Of a stretch of DNA of 64,000 nt, positions 26,789 through 34,006 are shown piece after piece. Under the pieces are notes generated by a model that was given only the letters and a program-made list of their open reading frames with translations, ran no database searches and was not told the DNA's origin. The position numbers were made by a program, and so were the translations under genes. Location: assembly GCF_022662305.1 (NCBI RefSeq), contig NZ_JAKNQH010000001.1, positions 248,001 through 312,000 of the forward strand, written 5' to 3'. How positions within the stretch are numbered: position 1 is the first letter of the stretch; every line of letters starts with the position of its first letter. The stretch is from Sphingomonas sp. BAUL-RG-20F-R05-02 (GTDB taxonomy: Bacteria > Pseudomonadota > Alphaproteobacteria > Sphingomonadales > Sphingomonadaceae).

Positions 26789-26926
26789 ACAAAATCGCTG
26801 ATAGCATCGTCAACATCGATTCGCGTTCGCGTGCCATCCGTAGCGGGCGCTAGATCGCCGGTCGCCTCCGCACGTAATGCGTTTGCCTTCCAAAATAGCT
26901 TCGTAGCCGACAGGAACATCGTGAAT

Positions 26927-28771
26927 ATGGCGCATACATTGCCGAGGACGCGACATATTCGCGCCGCGATCACGCTTTCGGTCGCCACCATCACGGCACA
27001 ACCGGCGCTGGCGCAGGTGGCCCCGCTCGAACCATCGGGCCGCTTCTCCGTCTACCCGAGCAGAGCCGCGCAAACCCCGCCGATGGGCTGGAACCCGTGG
27101 AATGCGTTTCGAACCGATGTCGATGAGGCAAAGGTCCGCGCATCGGCGCAGGCGCTGGTCACCACCGGGCTCGCCGCCAAGGGTTACACCTACGTCAACA
27201 TCGACGACGGCTGGGCGCTGAAGCGCCTGCCGGACGGCCGCCTGCGCATTCGCGACAGCATGTTCCCGTCGAGCAAGACGGGCAGCGATACCGGCTCTTT
27301 CCTGCCGTTCACCGGCTTCCTGCACGGCCTCGGTCTGAAGGCAGGTCTATACACCGACATCGGCCGCGACACCTGTGCGCAGCGATGGGACGCCGACAGC
27401 TCGAATCTACCGGAAGGAACCGTCGCCGAACGGCAGGTCGGCAGCTTCGGCCATGCCGAGCAGGACATGCGCACCATGTTCGCCGACTGGAAATTCGACT
27501 ATGTGAAGATCGATGCCTGCGGGGTGGCGGATTACACGCCCGTCGATCCTCCGGTCACGTCCGGCAACTATCAGGCGTTCGCACCGATGATCGTGCGCGG
27601 CGACATTCCCAAATCGGATCCGCGCGCGGTCGAGGCGCTCTACGCGACGCTGGGCGAGGCGGCGCACCGCTTCGGCGGGGACGCAGCCACGCTGTCGATC
27701 TGCGCCTGGGGCGAGGCGCTGTCGCCGATCTGGGGGCATGTGCGGGGCAATCTGTGGCGCACCAGTCCCGATGTCGAGTTCACGTGGAAAAGCATGCTCG
27801 GCAATTTCGACAGCGTGGTCGACGGCGCGCTCTATGCTGGCCCGGGCCATTGGAACGATCCCGATATGCTCGCGGTCGGTCACGGCGATTTCGACGTGCA
27901 TCACCTGACCGAGGCCCGCAGCCACGTCACGATGTGGGCGATCGCTGCGGCGCCGCTGCTGCTCGGGTTCGATCTGCGGAATGCCCCGCCCGCGCTGCTC
28001 GATCTGGTCGGCAATACCGAGATGATCGCGATCGATCAGGACGCCGCTGGCAATCAGGGCGTGCCGTACCGCGACGGTGATGCGATGACGGTGGTGCGGA
28101 CGCTCTCCGGTACTGGCCAGCGCGCGGTTGCGTTGCTCAATCGCGGCGCGCAGCCGGTGACGGCGCGCGTCACCTGGGCGCAACTCGGCTTCGCGCCCGG
28201 CAGCAGCGCCACCGTGCGGGATGTGTGGGCAAAGGCGGACCGCGAGCCTGCCACCGATACGATCACCGCGACGCTGCCCGCGCACGGCTCCGTGCTGTTG
28301 CGCGTCGCCGGCAGGCCTGCCGATCCATCCACGACGTTCCTCGACGAGATGCCGGCGCGCGTGAACATCGCCGCCGACGGTCTCACGCCTGAGACTGCGT
28401 TGGCGATGGGGAAGTTCCCCGCCCGCATCGCCAATGCGCCGGACGGAACGCCGCTTGTGGCTGCGGGGAAGGCGTTCACGCATGGCATCGGCCTTTTCGC
28501 GAACTCCCGGATCGAGCTGCGCGCCGGTGGCGACTTCCGCCGCTTCGTCGCCATTCCGGTGGTGCTCGGGAGCAAGCGGTCGGTACGCTTCCGCGTCTAT
28601 GCGGATCGCAAGCTGGTGCGGGAGGTTTCGGTCACGCCGGCACAAGCGCCGCAGCCGATTGATGCGAACGTGGCGGGTGCGAACATCGTCGAACTCGTCG
28701 CGGTCGCCGCAAGTGGCGGTACGGGCCGGCCGCCGATGATCGGTTGGGGCAATGCAGCCTTGCGCCGCTGA
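26927..28771 (+). CDS. GH27 family glycosidase, probable alpha-N-acetylgalactosaminidase
   Basis: A 614-residue secreted enzyme with signal peptide cleavage after PALAQ. The clan GH-D barrel opens with TPPMGWNPWNAF and has NIDDGW. The nucleophile is Asp196 in YVKIDACG and the acid/base Asp282 in LWRTSPDVE. A GHWNDPDML segment and a beta-sandwich follow. A C-terminal NPCBM-like module (from about residue 495: KAFTHGIGLFANSRIEL) may bind sugar. Galactose-specific bacterial and plant GH27 enzymes normally read C-E-W-G where this protein has C259-A260-W261-G262; that Glu contacts the sugar 2-OH. Loss of Glu makes room for an N-acetyl group. Plain alpha-galactosidase remains possible. Start chosen at the signal-peptide ATG with AGGA upstream. 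Confidence 0.88.
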   Translation: MAHTLPRTRHIRAAITLSVATITAQPALAQVAPLEPSGRFSVYPSRAAQTPPMGWNPWNAFRTDVDEAKVRASAQALVTTGLAAKGYTYVNIDDGWALKRLPDGRLRIRDSMFPSSKTGSDTGSFLPFTGFLHGLGLKAGLYTDIGRDTCAQRWDADSSNLPEGTVAERQVGSFGHAEQDMRTMFADWKFDYVKIDACGVADYTPVDPPVTSGNYQAFAPMIVRGDIPKSDPRAVEALYATLGEAAHRFGGDAATLSICAWGEALSPIWGHVRGNLWRTSPDVEFTWKSMLGNFDSVVDGALYAGPGHWNDPDMLAVGHGDFDVHHLTEARSHVTMWAIAAAPLLLGFDLRNAPPALLDLVGNTEMIAIDQDAAGNQGVPYRDGDAMTVVRTLSGTGQRAVALLNRGAQPVTARVTWAQLGFAPGSSATVRDVWAKADREPATDTITATLPAHGSVLLRVAGRPADPSTTFLDEMPARVNIAADGLTPETALAMGKFPARIANAPDGTPLVAAGKAFTHGIGLFANSRIELRAGGDFRRFVAIPVVLGSKRSVRFRVYADRKLVREVSVTPAQAPQPIDANVAGANIVELVAVAASGGTGRPPMIGWGNAALRR

Positions 28772-28839
28772 AAGCATTTGCAGCAACGAAGCCGCTTCCC
28801 CCGGGAACGACGGCGCGACATAGAGGGACAAGCGGCGCG

Positions 28840-29658
28840 ATGCCGATGGGCGGAAAGACGGACGTGACCAAGGAAGACGGCGGCATGGTCCGCGATACCA
28901 GTGAACGGCGGCTGCGCATCAGCACGATGGTGCGCGAACGCGGCAGCGTGCAGGTCGCGCCGCTCGCGCAGCGCTTCGGCGTATCGATGCAGACGATCCG
29001 CAAGGACCTGCGATATCTGGAAACGCGCGGCGTGATGGAGCGCTCCTATGGTGGCGCGATCAGCGCCGACGCGGTCAATGTCACTGCCGAGCCGGCGGTC
29101 GAGGTCAAGCGCTCCAGCCACGCCGACGAGAAGATGCGGATCGGCAAACTCGCGGCGGCAATGGTGCGTCCCGGCGAATCGATCGTGCTCGATTCCGGCA
29201 CCACCGCGCTGCAGATCGCGCACTTCCTGCCCGATGACGAGGATATTACCGTCCTCACCAACGATCTCGACATCCTGTCGGTGCTGGCCACGAAGGAGCG
29301 GCTCAACATCGTCATGCTGGGCGGTATGTTACGCCGCAAGAACCGGGCGTTCTACGGCGCGCAGACGGTGGCGGCGCTGGAGAACCTGCGCGTCGACAAG
29401 CTGTTCCTGGGTGTCGACGGGTTCGACATCGAATGCGGCATCACCACGCATTACGAACCGGAGGCGCTGCTCAACCGCAAGATGGTCGAGGCCGCGCGTG
29501 AGGTGATTGCGGTGACGGACGTGTCGAAGTTCGGCCGCGTCTGCCTGCACCGCATCGTCAAGATCGACGATATCCACCACCTCATCGCCGACAAGAATGT
29601 CCCGGCGGAGATCCACGCCGCGTCGCAGCGGCTCGGCTTCAAGGTCCACGAGGCGTAA
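28840..29658 (+). CDS. DeoR family transcriptional regulator (AgaR-like)
   Basis: A 272-residue repressor-type protein. The N-terminal winged helix reads RRLRISTMVRERGSVQVAPL and VSMQTIRKDLRYLETRGV. The C-terminal DeoRC sugar-phosphate sensor has the phosphate-binding segment VLDSGTTALQIAHFL, the TVLTNDLDILSVL strand and the FLGVDGFDIECGITTH loop. These resemble AgaR/GlpR-type sensors of sugar phosphates. It lies downstream of GH27 on the same strand. Neighbouring AgaS and amino-sugar kinase genes suggest a galactosamine-phosphate effector. The start is uncertain: ATG at 28840 (GAGGGA upstream) or ATG at 28885 (AAGGA upstream). Confidence 0.9.
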   Translation: MPMGGKTDVTKEDGGMVRDTSERRLRISTMVRERGSVQVAPLAQRFGVSMQTIRKDLRYLETRGVMERSYGGAISADAVNVTAEPAVEVKRSSHADEKMRIGKLAAAMVRPGESIVLDSGTTALQIAHFLPDDEDITVLTNDLDILSVLATKERLNIVMLGGMLRRKNRAFYGAQTVAALENLRVDKLFLGVDGFDIECGITTHYEPEALLNRKMVEAAREVIAVTDVSKFGRVCLHRIVKIDDIHHLIADKNVPAEIHAASQRLGFKVHEA

Positions 29659-29659
29659 G

Positions 29660-29701
29660 GGGTCAGCGGCCCTGACCCTGCCGGGCGCGTACGCCCGGCA
29701 G
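29660..29701. terminator. Tandem hairpins between convergent genes
   Basis: Two perfect inverted repeats lie back to back: GGGTCAG...CTGACCC (29660-29678) and CTGCCGGGCG-CGTA-CGCCCGGCAG (29678-29701). They fill the space between the DeoR stop and the amidohydrolase stop. There is no T-run, so intrinsic termination is unproven; transcript-end protection is also possible. Confidence 0.55.
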
Positions 29702-29711
29702 GATCGCGCGC

Positions 29712-30815
29712 TCACCCCTTGAGGTGAAAGAACCGGCGCGCGTTGGTGTAATAGATCTTGTCGATCACCGCGCGCGGCAGCGCGAGCCCCGGCGCGTCGG
29801 CCTTGATCGCGGCGATCGGCTGCGACAGCGGCGTGGCGAGATAGCGCCAGTCCGAACGCCACATATCGTCCGCTTCCTTGCTGAAATTGCCGGTGGTCGG
29901 CGGGTTCTGCGCGCGCGCCTTGGGGTCGGGCGGGCTGTCGGTCAGGTCGGTGCCATACATCAGCCGGTCCTGATACTTGATGAAGAAGTCGCGCACCTTG
30001 GCATGGTTCTGGTTGGACTGGACCTGCACCTGGCTCATCCGCGCGGCGAGATCGACAACCGCATTGGGATAGCTGTCGAGGAACTTGGCGATCCGGTCGA
30101 CGCTCCACTCCAGGCTCGCCAGATGCGCGCCGTCGAAGGCAAGCTTCGGGTGGCGCGTTACAAACCGGTCGCGCACCGCCATCAACTGCTCGTAGCCCGG
30201 CTCCTCGGGGTGCTTGTACATGTAATATTCGGGGTGTTCGCTGAAGTAGGTGCGATCATTGTCGGTGGTCATCTCGTCGAGCGGCAGCCAGCAGTTCTTC
30301 GGCTCGGCCTGATGCGCGATCAGCGGCACGCCCTTGGCCTGGATATGCGCCATGATCGGATCGAAGCGCGGATCGTCGAGGAACACGCGCTTGCCCGCGG
30401 TATCCTTGGCGATCATGCCGATGTTCTTCCACACCTTCACCGCCACCGCGCCGTGCGCGAAGCCATCGTCGATCTGACGGGTCGCCTGCGCGGTCCAGCC
30501 CTTGCCGCCGAACCCGTCCATCGAGAAGGTGGTGGCGAAGTGGAAACGCTTCGGATCGGCGGCGTGCATCTTGTACGCAATCCGCGCCTGCACCGGCAGC
30601 GGCGGGAAATCGGGATAGTCGACATTGATCGACAGCAGTTCGAACCCATCTTTACGGGCGATAGCGAGGAAGTCGGGCGCGTCGCGATTGGCGTGGACAT
30701 GCGCATCAAGCTTGGCGACGTGCGTGAAATCAGCCTCGCTATAGGTGGTCTGCGCCGGCGCGGCGCCGGCAAGCATGATCGCCGCCAGCGGCGTCAACAT
30801 CGTTGATACACGCAT
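29712..30815 (-). CDS. Secreted amidohydrolase (Amidohydrolase_2 family)
   Basis: A 367-residue metal-dependent hydrolase with a signal peptide (MLTPLAAIMLAGAAPAQ). The TIM-barrel metal site is visible: HxH in KLDAHVHANRD near residue 34, a Lys in VKVWKNIGM near residue 127, a His in PLIAHQAEP near 166, a His in FDGAHLASLEW near 225, and the last-strand Asp in MYGTDLTDSPPD near 285. Relatives include lactonases and decarboxylases; the substrate is unknown. GGAGAG precedes the ATG at 30815. It is divergent from the GH36-like gene, sharing a promoter region with CGAAAC/TTGCG elements, which suggests it belongs to the same regulon. It is not a NagA-type cytosolic deacetylase. Confidence 0.85.
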   Translation of the reverse strand: MRVSTMLTPLAAIMLAGAAPAQTTYSEADFTHVAKLDAHVHANRDAPDFLAIARKDGFELLSINVDYPDFPPLPVQARIAYKMHAADPKRFHFATTFSMDGFGGKGWTAQATRQIDDGFAHGAVAVKVWKNIGMIAKDTAGKRVFLDDPRFDPIMAHIQAKGVPLIAHQAEPKNCWLPLDEMTTDNDRTYFSEHPEYYMYKHPEEPGYEQLMAVRDRFVTRHPKLAFDGAHLASLEWSVDRIAKFLDSYPNAVVDLAARMSQVQVQSNQNHAKVRDFFIKYQDRLMYGTDLTDSPPDPKARAQNPPTTGNFSKEADDMWRSDWRYLATPLSQPIAAIKADAPGLALPRAVIDKIYYTNARRFFHLKG

Positions 30816-30828
30816 AATTCTCTCCAAA

Positions 30829-30864
30829 CGAAACGTAACGAAATGCATCCTATGTTGCGTTTTG
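30829..30864. promoter_or_regulatory. Candidate DeoR/AgaR-type operator between amidohydrolase and GH36-like genes
   Basis: An AT-rich stretch contains CGAAACGTAACGAAA followed by TGCATC and, 5 bases later, TTGCGTTTTG. The TGCATC-N(5-6)-TTGCGTT arrangement recurs at 33953-33970. It lies between divergent genes and could control both. Confidence 0.45.
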
Positions 30865-30949
30865 ATTTGCGCAAGCCATAACCTTCGGGCACATCCCGTG
30901 TACGAAGTCGCTCGCCAGAGATGAAGCGGCGTTCCTGAGAGGTTAGTCC

Positions 30950-33031
30950 GTGTCATACCCTCATCTGTCCCGGCGAAGCGCGCTCGCCAAATTGTCGGGC
31001 GCCGCGGCCGCCTTGGTCGCCGCCCCCGCCGTCGCGCGCGTCGCCATCAAACAGGCGCCGGTCGTCTCGCTGTCGGACGGCGTGCTGACGATCGAATTCG
31101 ACTCGGGCATGCACTCGCGCATTTCGAAAGCGGGCAAGGCGCTGACCGCGATGGAGCCGGGAGAGGCGATCCGCCTCGGCGACCAGCGCATCGTCGATCG
31201 TTTCCTGCTGGTCGAACAGACGCAGGAAACGGTGCCCGGTGGCCAGGCCCATCACCTGCGCGGTACCGCCGGGGGCGGCATCGAGAAGCGCGTGTCGGTG
31301 ACGTTTCTCAAGGCCTATCCTGGCCTTGCGCTGCTCGACATCCGCTATCGCAATACCGGTACGGCGCCGCTCGCCGTCGATGGCTGGCAGACCGCGACGC
31401 ACGATCTCCTCGCACATCCTGACGGCGCATGGAGCTTTTCCGGCGCGTCCTACCCCGATCGCCGAGACTGGGTGCAGCCGATCCGCCCGGGTACCGGGCA
31501 GCGTAACTTCATGGGCATGAACGCGTCGGATTACGGCGGCGGCACGCCGGTCGCGGTGGTGTGGCGGCGCGATGCCGGCATCGCCGTCGGCCACGTCGAT
31601 GTCGTGCCGCGCCTCGTCTCGCTGCCGGTCGCCGGCCAGCCGACCGGAACGCGCATCGCCATCGCGGGTGACGAGGCGACGGTGCTGCCGCCCGGCGGCA
31701 CGCTGACCCTGCCGCCGGTGTTCCTCATGGTGCACGACGGCGATCATTTCCGTGCCCTCGATGCCTATCGCCGGTTGATGGCGACCCGTGGCATCGCCGC
31801 GCCCGCCATCCCCGAGCCGAGCTATGCACCGGTGTGGTGCGCCTGGGGCTATGGCCGCGACTTCAAGATCGCCGAAGTGCTGACGGCGATGGGCAAGGCC
31901 AAGGAGATCGGTCTGGAATGGGCGGTGCTAGACGACGGCTGGCAGACCTCCGAAGGCGACTGGAAGCTCAACCCGGCCAAGTTCCCGCACGGCGAGGCCG
32001 ACATGAAAGCCTTCGCGTCCGCGATCAAGGCGGGCGGCATGCGCCCGCGCCTGTGGCTGGCGCCACTCGCCGCCGATCCCGGCACCGATCTGCTCCGCGA
32101 TCACGCTGACATGCTGCTGCTCGACAAGGACGGCGCGGCGCAGAACGTCAGCTTCTGGGACGCGTTTACGCTGTGCCCGGCCTATCCGCCGGTGGTCGAC
32201 TATTTCCGCGGGCAAATCCGCCGCATCCTCGGGTGGGGTTTCGAGGGGTTGAAGCTCGACGGCCAGCATCTCAACGGTGTTGCGCCCTGCTACAACCCCG
32301 CGCACAACCACAAGCGGCCGGAGGAATCGTACGAGAAGCTCCAGGATTTCTGGAAGGCGCTTTACGACGAGGCGATCTCGATCAACCCGAACGCGGTGAT
32401 GGAAATCTGCCCGTGCGGCGATTCCTTCGCGTTCCACAATATCCCCGGCATGAACCACACGCCCGCGTCCGATCCGACGTCGTCATGGCAAATCCGCCTC
32501 AAGGGCAAGACGTTCAAGGCGATGATGGGGCCGTCCGCGCCGTTTGCGGGCGATCATGTCGAACTGAGCGATCGCCACAACGACTTCGCCTCGCATTACG
32601 GCATCGGCGCGATCCCCTCGACCAAGTTCACCTGGCCGCATGATCCGGTCAACACCACCGATCCGCTGCCGCCGGGCGGCATCGTGCTGAACCCGGCGAA
32701 AGAGGCACTGTGGCGCAAGTGGATCGCTTTGTACCGTGTCAACATGCTCTCCAAGGGCGAATATCTCGGCGGACTGTACGACATCGGCTTCGACAAGCCC
32801 GAGGGCCACGCGATCCGCAAAGACGGGCGCATGCATTACGCCTTTTACGCGGATCGCTGGGCCGGCGCGGTTACCCTGCGCGGTCTGCCGCCCGGCCGCC
32901 ACCGCGTGAAGGACAGTTTCACCGGGCAACCGCTCGGCACCGTCTCAGGCCCGGAGGCGACCTTGCCCGCCACGTTCGAGCATTTCCTCGTGCTCGACAC
33001 CACGCCCCTCGACGGAAAGACCACCGCATGA
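30950..33031 (+). CDS. GH36-like glycosidase (alpha-galactosidase / alpha-N-acetylgalactosaminidase)
   Basis: A 693-residue protein with a GTG start (GAGAGG 8 bases upstream) and a Tat-type signal (SRRSALAKLSGAAAA). An N-terminal beta-supersandwich runs to about residue 280. The clan GH-D barrel has WCAWGYGRDF near 300 and VLDDGWQTSEGDW near 325. The likely nucleophile is Asp437 in LKLDGQHLNG and the likely acid/base Asp508 in PASDPTSSWQIR. The sugar-binding loop reads CPCGDSF (487-493) in place of the CxxGGGR of typical GH36 alpha-galactosidases, so substrate preference may differ. A C-terminal beta domain completes it. It overlaps the transporter gene by 4 bases (ATGA). Confidence 0.85.
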   Translation: MSYPHLSRRSALAKLSGAAAALVAAPAVARVAIKQAPVVSLSDGVLTIEFDSGMHSRISKAGKALTAMEPGEAIRLGDQRIVDRFLLVEQTQETVPGGQAHHLRGTAGGGIEKRVSVTFLKAYPGLALLDIRYRNTGTAPLAVDGWQTATHDLLAHPDGAWSFSGASYPDRRDWVQPIRPGTGQRNFMGMNASDYGGGTPVAVVWRRDAGIAVGHVDVVPRLVSLPVAGQPTGTRIAIAGDEATVLPPGGTLTLPPVFLMVHDGDHFRALDAYRRLMATRGIAAPAIPEPSYAPVWCAWGYGRDFKIAEVLTAMGKAKEIGLEWAVLDDGWQTSEGDWKLNPAKFPHGEADMKAFASAIKAGGMRPRLWLAPLAADPGTDLLRDHADMLLLDKDGAAQNVSFWDAFTLCPAYPPVVDYFRGQIRRILGWGFEGLKLDGQHLNGVAPCYNPAHNHKRPEESYEKLQDFWKALYDEAISINPNAVMEICPCGDSFAFHNIPGMNHTPASDPTSSWQIRLKGKTFKAMMGPSAPFAGDHVELSDRHNDFASHYGIGAIPSTKFTWPHDPVNTTDPLPPGGIVLNPAKEALWRKWIALYRVNMLSKGEYLGGLYDIGFDKPEGHAIRKDGRMHYAFYADRWAGAVTLRGLPPGRHRVKDSFTGQPLGTVSGPEATLPATFEHFLVLDTTPLDGKTTA

Positions 33032-33942
33032 CCGCAACCTCTCCCGGCGGCCGCGCGTGGCTGCTCAACGCGATGGCGACGGTGGTGCTGTGGGGCATCT
33101 GGGGCGCGATTTCCGGTCTGTCGCCGCAGCACGGCTTCCCCGAAACTTTGGTCTATTGCGTGTGGGCGCTGACGATGATCCCGCCCGCGCTGGTGGTGCT
33201 GGCGCTCGCCAAGTGGAAGCTCGACCTGAACCCACGCGCCATCGCCTATGGTGTCGCGGTCGGTGCGCTTGGGGCAGGGGGGCAGATGGTGTTGTTCTAC
33301 GCGGTGACGCGCGGGCCGGCCTATCTAATCTTCCCGGTCATCTCGCTGTCGCCGGTCGTCACCATCGCGCTGTCGTTCCTGTTCATGGGGGAGCGTACCG
33401 GCCGGCTTGGAGCGGTCGGCATCCTGCTCGCGCTGCTCGCGCTGCCGACGTTCGATTTCGCGCCCGGCGGCGATGCGCAGGGCGGCGGCTGGATTATCCT
33501 CGCGCTGATCGTGATGCTGTGCTGGGGCTTGCAGGCCTATTTCATGAAGGCCGCCAACACGATCATGTCGGGCGAGAGCATCTTTTTCTACATGACGGCG
33601 ACGGGGCTGGCGCTGGTGCCGGTGGCGCTGTCGCTCACCGATTTTAGCCGCCCGATCAACTACGGCGCGGATGGACCCGGCCTCGCGGCGGTGATCCAGG
33701 TGTTGAACGCGATCGGTGCGCTGACGCTGGTGTTCGCCTTCCGCTACGGCAAGGCGATCATCGTCGCGCCACTCACCAACGCGGGCGCACCGCTCGCCAC
33801 CGCGATCATCTCGCTGGTTGCGCTGGGTGTCATGCCCGGCCCGGTGAAACTGGTCGGCATCGTGCTTGCCGTGATCGCTTCGCTGTTGCTCGCGGTCGAA
33901 TCGGACACGAAAGACGATACGGCTGTCACTGCGGTCGTGTAG
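33028..33942 (+). CDS. EamA/DMT-family transporter, candidate amino-sugar permease
   Basis: A 304-residue integral membrane protein with about ten hydrophobic helices arranged as two EamA-type repeats, e.g. AMATVVLWGIWGAISGL at the start and GIVLAVIASLLLAVE at the end. The first half ends in FLFMGERTGRLGAVGILLAL, the usual EamA repeat junction. The DMT superfamily includes nucleotide-sugar, amino-acid and sugar permeases. Its ATG overlaps the GH36-like stop, so translation is probably coupled, and catabolic genes follow. No other inner-membrane transporter is in the cluster, making this the likely route for the released sugar into the cytosol. Confidence 0.85.
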   Translation: MTATSPGGRAWLLNAMATVVLWGIWGAISGLSPQHGFPETLVYCVWALTMIPPALVVLALAKWKLDLNPRAIAYGVAVGALGAGGQMVLFYAVTRGPAYLIFPVISLSPVVTIALSFLFMGERTGRLGAVGILLALLALPTFDFAPGGDAQGGGWIILALIVMLCWGLQAYFMKAANTIMSGESIFFYMTATGLALVPVALSLTDFSRPINYGADGPGLAAVIQVLNAIGALTLVFAFRYGKAIIVAPLTNAGAPLATAIISLVALGVMPGPVKLVGIVLAVIASLLLAVESDTKDDTAVTAVV

Positions 33943-33943
33943 G

Positions 33944-33970
33944 TTTCGTTTTGCATCATTACATTGCGTT
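33944..33970 (+). promoter_or_regulatory. Candidate DeoR/AgaR-type operator upstream of the GatZ-AgaS-kinase operon
   Basis: TTTCGTTTTGCATC and ATTGCGTT lie immediately after the transporter stop and 37 to 63 bases before the GatZ-type start. The TGCATC and TTGCGTT blocks match those at 30844-30861. The position suits a repressor site. Confidence 0.45.
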
Positions 33971-34006
33971 AAAGCGCGATAGCTTGTAGTAAGCCGTCAA
34001 AGGAGA

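Larger units (their letters stand above)
26575..26926. promoter_or_regulatory. Divergent promoter region, TonB receptor / GH27
   Basis: About 350 bases, clearly more AT-rich than the surroundings, with no gene. It holds two CGAAAC-containing sites near 26651-26689 resembling those upstream of the amidohydrolase and GatZ-type genes, and the palindrome at 26778-26788. It probably carries promoters in both directions. Confidence 0.65.

Noticed and set aside
27407-28831. 474-codon minus-strand frame opposite GH27
   Set aside because: Antisense; His/Arg-rich with no recognisable motif.
29660-29701. Possible CRISPR-like or mobile-element repeat
   Set aside because: Only two unrelated hairpins between convergent genes, with no repeat-spacer pattern or transposase.
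32710-33027. Upstream extension of the transporter frame
   Set aside because: It lies inside the GH36-like gene in another frame; the membrane protein begins at the coupled ATG at 33028.
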